This document shows, piece by piece, positions 61,948 through 64,000 of a stretch of 64,000 nucleotides of DNA. Position 1 is the stretch's first letter; every line of letters begins with the position of its first letter. Location of the stretch: positions 87,345-151,344 of the forward strand of contig CANDNA010000006.1 of assembly GCA_947385955.1 (NCBI GenBank), written 5' to 3'. The notes under the pieces are model-generated. The model saw only the letters and a list, made by a program, of their open reading frames with translations. It was not told the DNA's origin and did not search any database. Made by a program: the position numbers and the translations under genes. Source of the DNA: an uncultured Clostridia bacterium. Lineage in GTDB: Bacteria; Bacillota; Clostridia; Lachnospirales; Lachnospiraceae.

Positions 61948-62956
61948 AGTCTCCTCCTTCCTGGGCGGTTCCCATGATTCCATAGCCGCCCTCCCCTTCA
62001 CTGCCGCATAGCCCGAACAAACTCATCTGCATGGGCTGCGCCCTTTCCCGCTCCTTCGGGTCATAATTGGTGATCAGCACCTCCGGGAACTCACAGCCCC
62101 CGTCATAGCGCTGTGCCAGGTTGTTGATGCGGGTCACCGCCGTGATGGTGTACCCGGCGTATAGATCCCGTATGAAATCACAGTCATTGTAGCTGACCAT
62201 CCACTTCCCCCTGCACCCGGACAGCACGTTCCGCAACCTTGCGTGGTCCTCTTTGCGGAACACCACCGCATAATGCCCTTCCGTCTCGTAATAGGGCGGG
62301 TCGCAGTAGAAAAAGGCGCTGTCCCGGTCGTACTGCCGGATCAGCGCCTCAAAGTCCTTATTCTCCACCACCGTGTCCGCAAGCCTGCGGGATGCCTGCC
62401 AGATGGTGTCAAAGCATTTGCGCACGTCAAAGTTCTTGCAGCCGTAAGACGTGCAGCCGCTCCCGTAGCTGTAGCGGATCAGCTTGAAAAATGCCGCCGC
62501 CCGCTTCACATCCGTCACCTCCGCATTCTCCAGCAGTATGGCGCGGATTTCTTCAAAATCAGGCTCCGGCAGGGAAACCTGCGCCAGTTCCAGTTCCTCC
62601 GCAAGGAACGGGGCGTCAAACTCCTGCTTGTCTAAAAACCTGCGGATCACGGCAAACTCATCCCTGCTGTTGACCGGCAGGAAACCGAGTTCCTTAAGGA
62701 ACGCCCATGTCCTGTCCTTCACGCAGCCAAACAGGTTGGCGAGGTTGGAGTTATAGTCGTTGTAGACCTCCATGCACCTGCAGTCAGGCGGTTTCCCAAA
62801 CAGCACCCACCCGCCACCGCCGAACACCTCGATATAGCGGTCAAAACTTACGGGGAACATTGTGTAAATCAGCTTCCGGAGGGCTTTCTTCCCGCCCACC
62901 CATGAGATAAAGCTGTCTATGCCGCACCACCTCCTTTCCCGCGGCGACCCTGTCAT
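61928..62956 (-). CDS. DNA adenine methyltransferase (Dam/D12 class)
   Basis: 342 residues. N6-adenine methylase D12 features: FISWVGGKKALRKLI (SAM-binding FxGGK), YIEVFGGGGWVLFGK, and the catalytic DPPY in FYCDPPYYETEGHY. The last 40 residues are a Gly-rich tail. It could protect the transferred DNA from host restriction. The start overlaps the upstream ArdA-like stop (ATGA) without a clear ribosome site, so it depends on coupling. Confidence 0.9.
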   Translation of the reverse strand: MTGSPRERRWCGIDSFISWVGGKKALRKLIYTMFPVSFDRYIEVFGGGGWVLFGKPPDCRCMEVYNDYNSNLANLFGCVKDRTWAFLKELGFLPVNSRDEFAVIRRFLDKQEFDAPFLAEELELAQVSLPEPDFEEIRAILLENAEVTDVKRAAAFFKLIRYSYGSGCTSYGCKNFDVRKCFDTIWQASRRLADTVVENKDFEALIRQYDRDSAFFYCDPPYYETEGHYAVVFRKEDHARLRNVLSGCRGKWMVSYNDCDFIRDLYAGYTITAVTRINNLAQRYDGGCEFPEVLITNYDPKERERAQPMQMSLFGLCGSEGEGGYGIMGTAQEGGDYGQCDL

Positions 62957-64000
62957 TTCATTTCCATGCCCTGTCCGGGCATCTGCTCCGGTTCTGTATA
63001 CTCATGCACAAACTCCTGCCCGTTCCGGGAAATGGCTCCATACGGGGTGAGTATATAGCCTGCCTGTTCCAGATGCCGCCTCCCATACCCATAAAAATCG
63101 AAACATACAAAAGCAGGATCATTTGTATCAATCCCGGCACTCTGCAGGACATACTCACCATATGCGTCGGTTGAAAGAATATCGGGGCTGTAATCGTAGC
63201 AGCCCAGGTTAGCGGCAATATCCAGTTCCATATTCAGGTCAGGATACTGTTCCAACTCCAGTACCGCCTTATACTTCATAAGCATCATGTCATCCGGTGC
63301 CCCCTGCTGCAGATCCTGCAAACGCTTTGCCAGCGTATTGAGTTTCCCAATGTCCTCATCCCCTGCCAGCTGGTACTGGAACAGCATAACAGCGCTCTTT
63401 GCCTCCGCAATCCAGCATGACTCAAAGGATTCCTCTCCAATGGATACCAGCGCCCACCGTAGGGCCTTTTCGTCTGCGGGCAGTTCCAGCCACACGCCGC
63501 TGTCCGCATCAGGGGCATCCAGCTTTTCTATCCGCAGAGACAGCAGACCCTGATGGTTCTTTCCGCAGGGCGGCAGATGTTCCCCATCATAGAAGTCCTG
63601 CCGGGCGGCAGTGGTTCCCCGGTAAACATAGCCCCTAGAGGTGAATGTTCCCCGGTCGCTGTGCCGCAGTGCCTTCCCGACTTTTGCAGGGTCCAATAAT
63701 TCCGCCACCTCATCCGGCAGGCTCTCCACCAGATCCAGCATACCTTCCTCCATGCAGACCCGCCCAAGGTGGAAGTCATTGGTCACGCCGGGCTGGAATT
63801 CATAATCATCCAGGCAGGCGGAAATATTGACCAATTCTTTCAGGGTAGCTGTTTTCTTCCCCGTTTCTTTCAGATGCAGCTGTAAGGCCCCTTCAAAAAT
63901 CTCTATCTGTATCTCATCCATGCGGCATACGGCATCCGCCAGCAGGTTCAGTTCCCCCAGGGCATTTTTCCCCGAAATGGAATCAGCGTTGAACAGTGCC
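62953..64000 (-). CDS. ArdA-like antirestriction protein (5' end outside window)
   Basis: At least 349 residues; the frame remains open to the window edge, so the ATG at 63921 is internal or an alternative start. Two ArdA-like units can be seen: LDDYEFQPGVTNDFHLGRVCMEEG and DIAANLGCYDYSPDILSTDAYGEYVLQSAGI with DFYGYGRRHLEQAGYILTPYGAI. ArdA proteins mimic bent DNA and inhibit type I restriction and modification complexes. Together with the two methyltransferases it forms a restriction-evasion set. Family assignment by pattern. Confidence 0.68.
   Translation of the reverse strand, partial: ALFNADSISGKNALGELNLLADAVCRMDEIQIEIFEGALQLHLKETGKKTATLKELVNISACLDDYEFQPGVTNDFHLGRVCMEEGMLDLVESLPDEVAELLDPAKVGKALRHSDRGTFTSRGYVYRGTTAARQDFYDGEHLPPCGKNHQGLLSLRIEKLDAPDADSGVWLELPADEKALRWALVSIGEESFESCWIAEAKSAVMLFQYQLAGDEDIGKLNTLAKRLQDLQQGAPDDMMLMKYKAVLELEQYPDLNMELDIAANLGCYDYSPDILSTDAYGEYVLQSAGIDTNDPAFVCFDFYGYGRRHLEQAGYILTPYGAISRNGQEFVHEYTEPEQMPGQGMEMK

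Larger units (their letters stand above)
5351..64000. mobile_element. Integrative and conjugative element (right end beyond window)
   Basis: From the broken ABC gene onward, base composition rises and gene content changes to mobile functions: a tyrosine recombinase set at one end, relaxase, coupling protein, VirB4, channel proteins, methyltransferases and antirestriction. Almost every gene is on the minus strand. No second junction, tRNA target or flanking direct repeat was found in the window. The left limit is inferred from where ABC homology stops and could be off by up to about 290 bases, since the first element gene ends at 5644. Confidence 0.8.

Noticed and set aside
1..64000. tRNA, tmRNA or rRNA genes
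   Set aside because: No cloverleaf with a conserved T-loop and no rRNA core sequence was noticed on either strand; a covariance scan was not possible here.

Overview
The window looks like a Lachnospiraceae-type (Clostridia, Firmicutes) chromosome. Strong AGGAGG ribosome sites, a class A penicillin-binding protein, xpt and a YigZ-type protein fit such a host. About 5.3 kb of moderate-GC chromosome is followed by an integrated conjugative element (ICE) that runs off the right edge. The element is visibly more GC-rich, has very long antisense reading-frame shadows, and carries nearly all its genes on the minus strand.

Layout. 1-5.35 kb is host: a partial yigZ, a PBP1a gene with its own promoter and terminator, a small coiled-coil gene, a TetR regulator, xpt, and the 3' stump of an ABC ATPase gene cut just before Walker B, which probably marks the element junction. 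5.6-10.4 kb is a Tn554-like recombination module: three tandem tyrosine recombinases plus a TnpC-like protein. 10.5-14.1 kb is a control block with a resolvase-like remnant, MazF-type toxin, a sigma-factor-like protein, an OmpR-type DNA-binding protein and a roughly 0.5 kb gene-free region full of inverted repeats. 14.3-23.8 kb is an unusual accessory cluster. Six of its proteins start with the same short motif (M-x-[IV]-[NST]-G-[IV]-[GK]), it has two families of conserved leader hairpins, and it ends in an AgrC/AgrA-like two-component pair. 24-25.5 kb holds a metallo-beta-lactamase-fold gene and an array of TTTGGCGAAA-type repeats.

25.5-64 kb is the conjugation backbone. DNA processing and coupling: VirD4-like coupling protein, Toprim primase-like protein, MobP-type relaxase with a long Sel1-repeat tail, RHH protein and a candidate oriT. 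Cell-wall and mating channel: NlpC/P60 hydrolase, VirB4-like ATPase, VirB3-, VirB6- and VirB2-like membrane proteins. A complete Tad/type-II-like pilus assembly locus follows (TadZ, TadA, TadB, TadC, CpaB, prepilin peptidase and three pilin-like substrates). Establishment and defence functions are interspersed: a C5 and an N6 DNA methyltransferase, an ArdA-like antirestriction protein, SpoVG, AbrB, Fic, and an amidoligase/gamma-glutamylcyclotransferase pair.

Together these genes describe a self-transmissible element that would excise with a multi-recombinase system, nick at an oriT near 35 kb, and transfer DNA through a Gram-positive type IV system. A Tad-like pilus may help mating contact. 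The right end is not in the window, so completeness cannot be judged. Names of DUF families are from memory of the families and should be confirmed by profile search.
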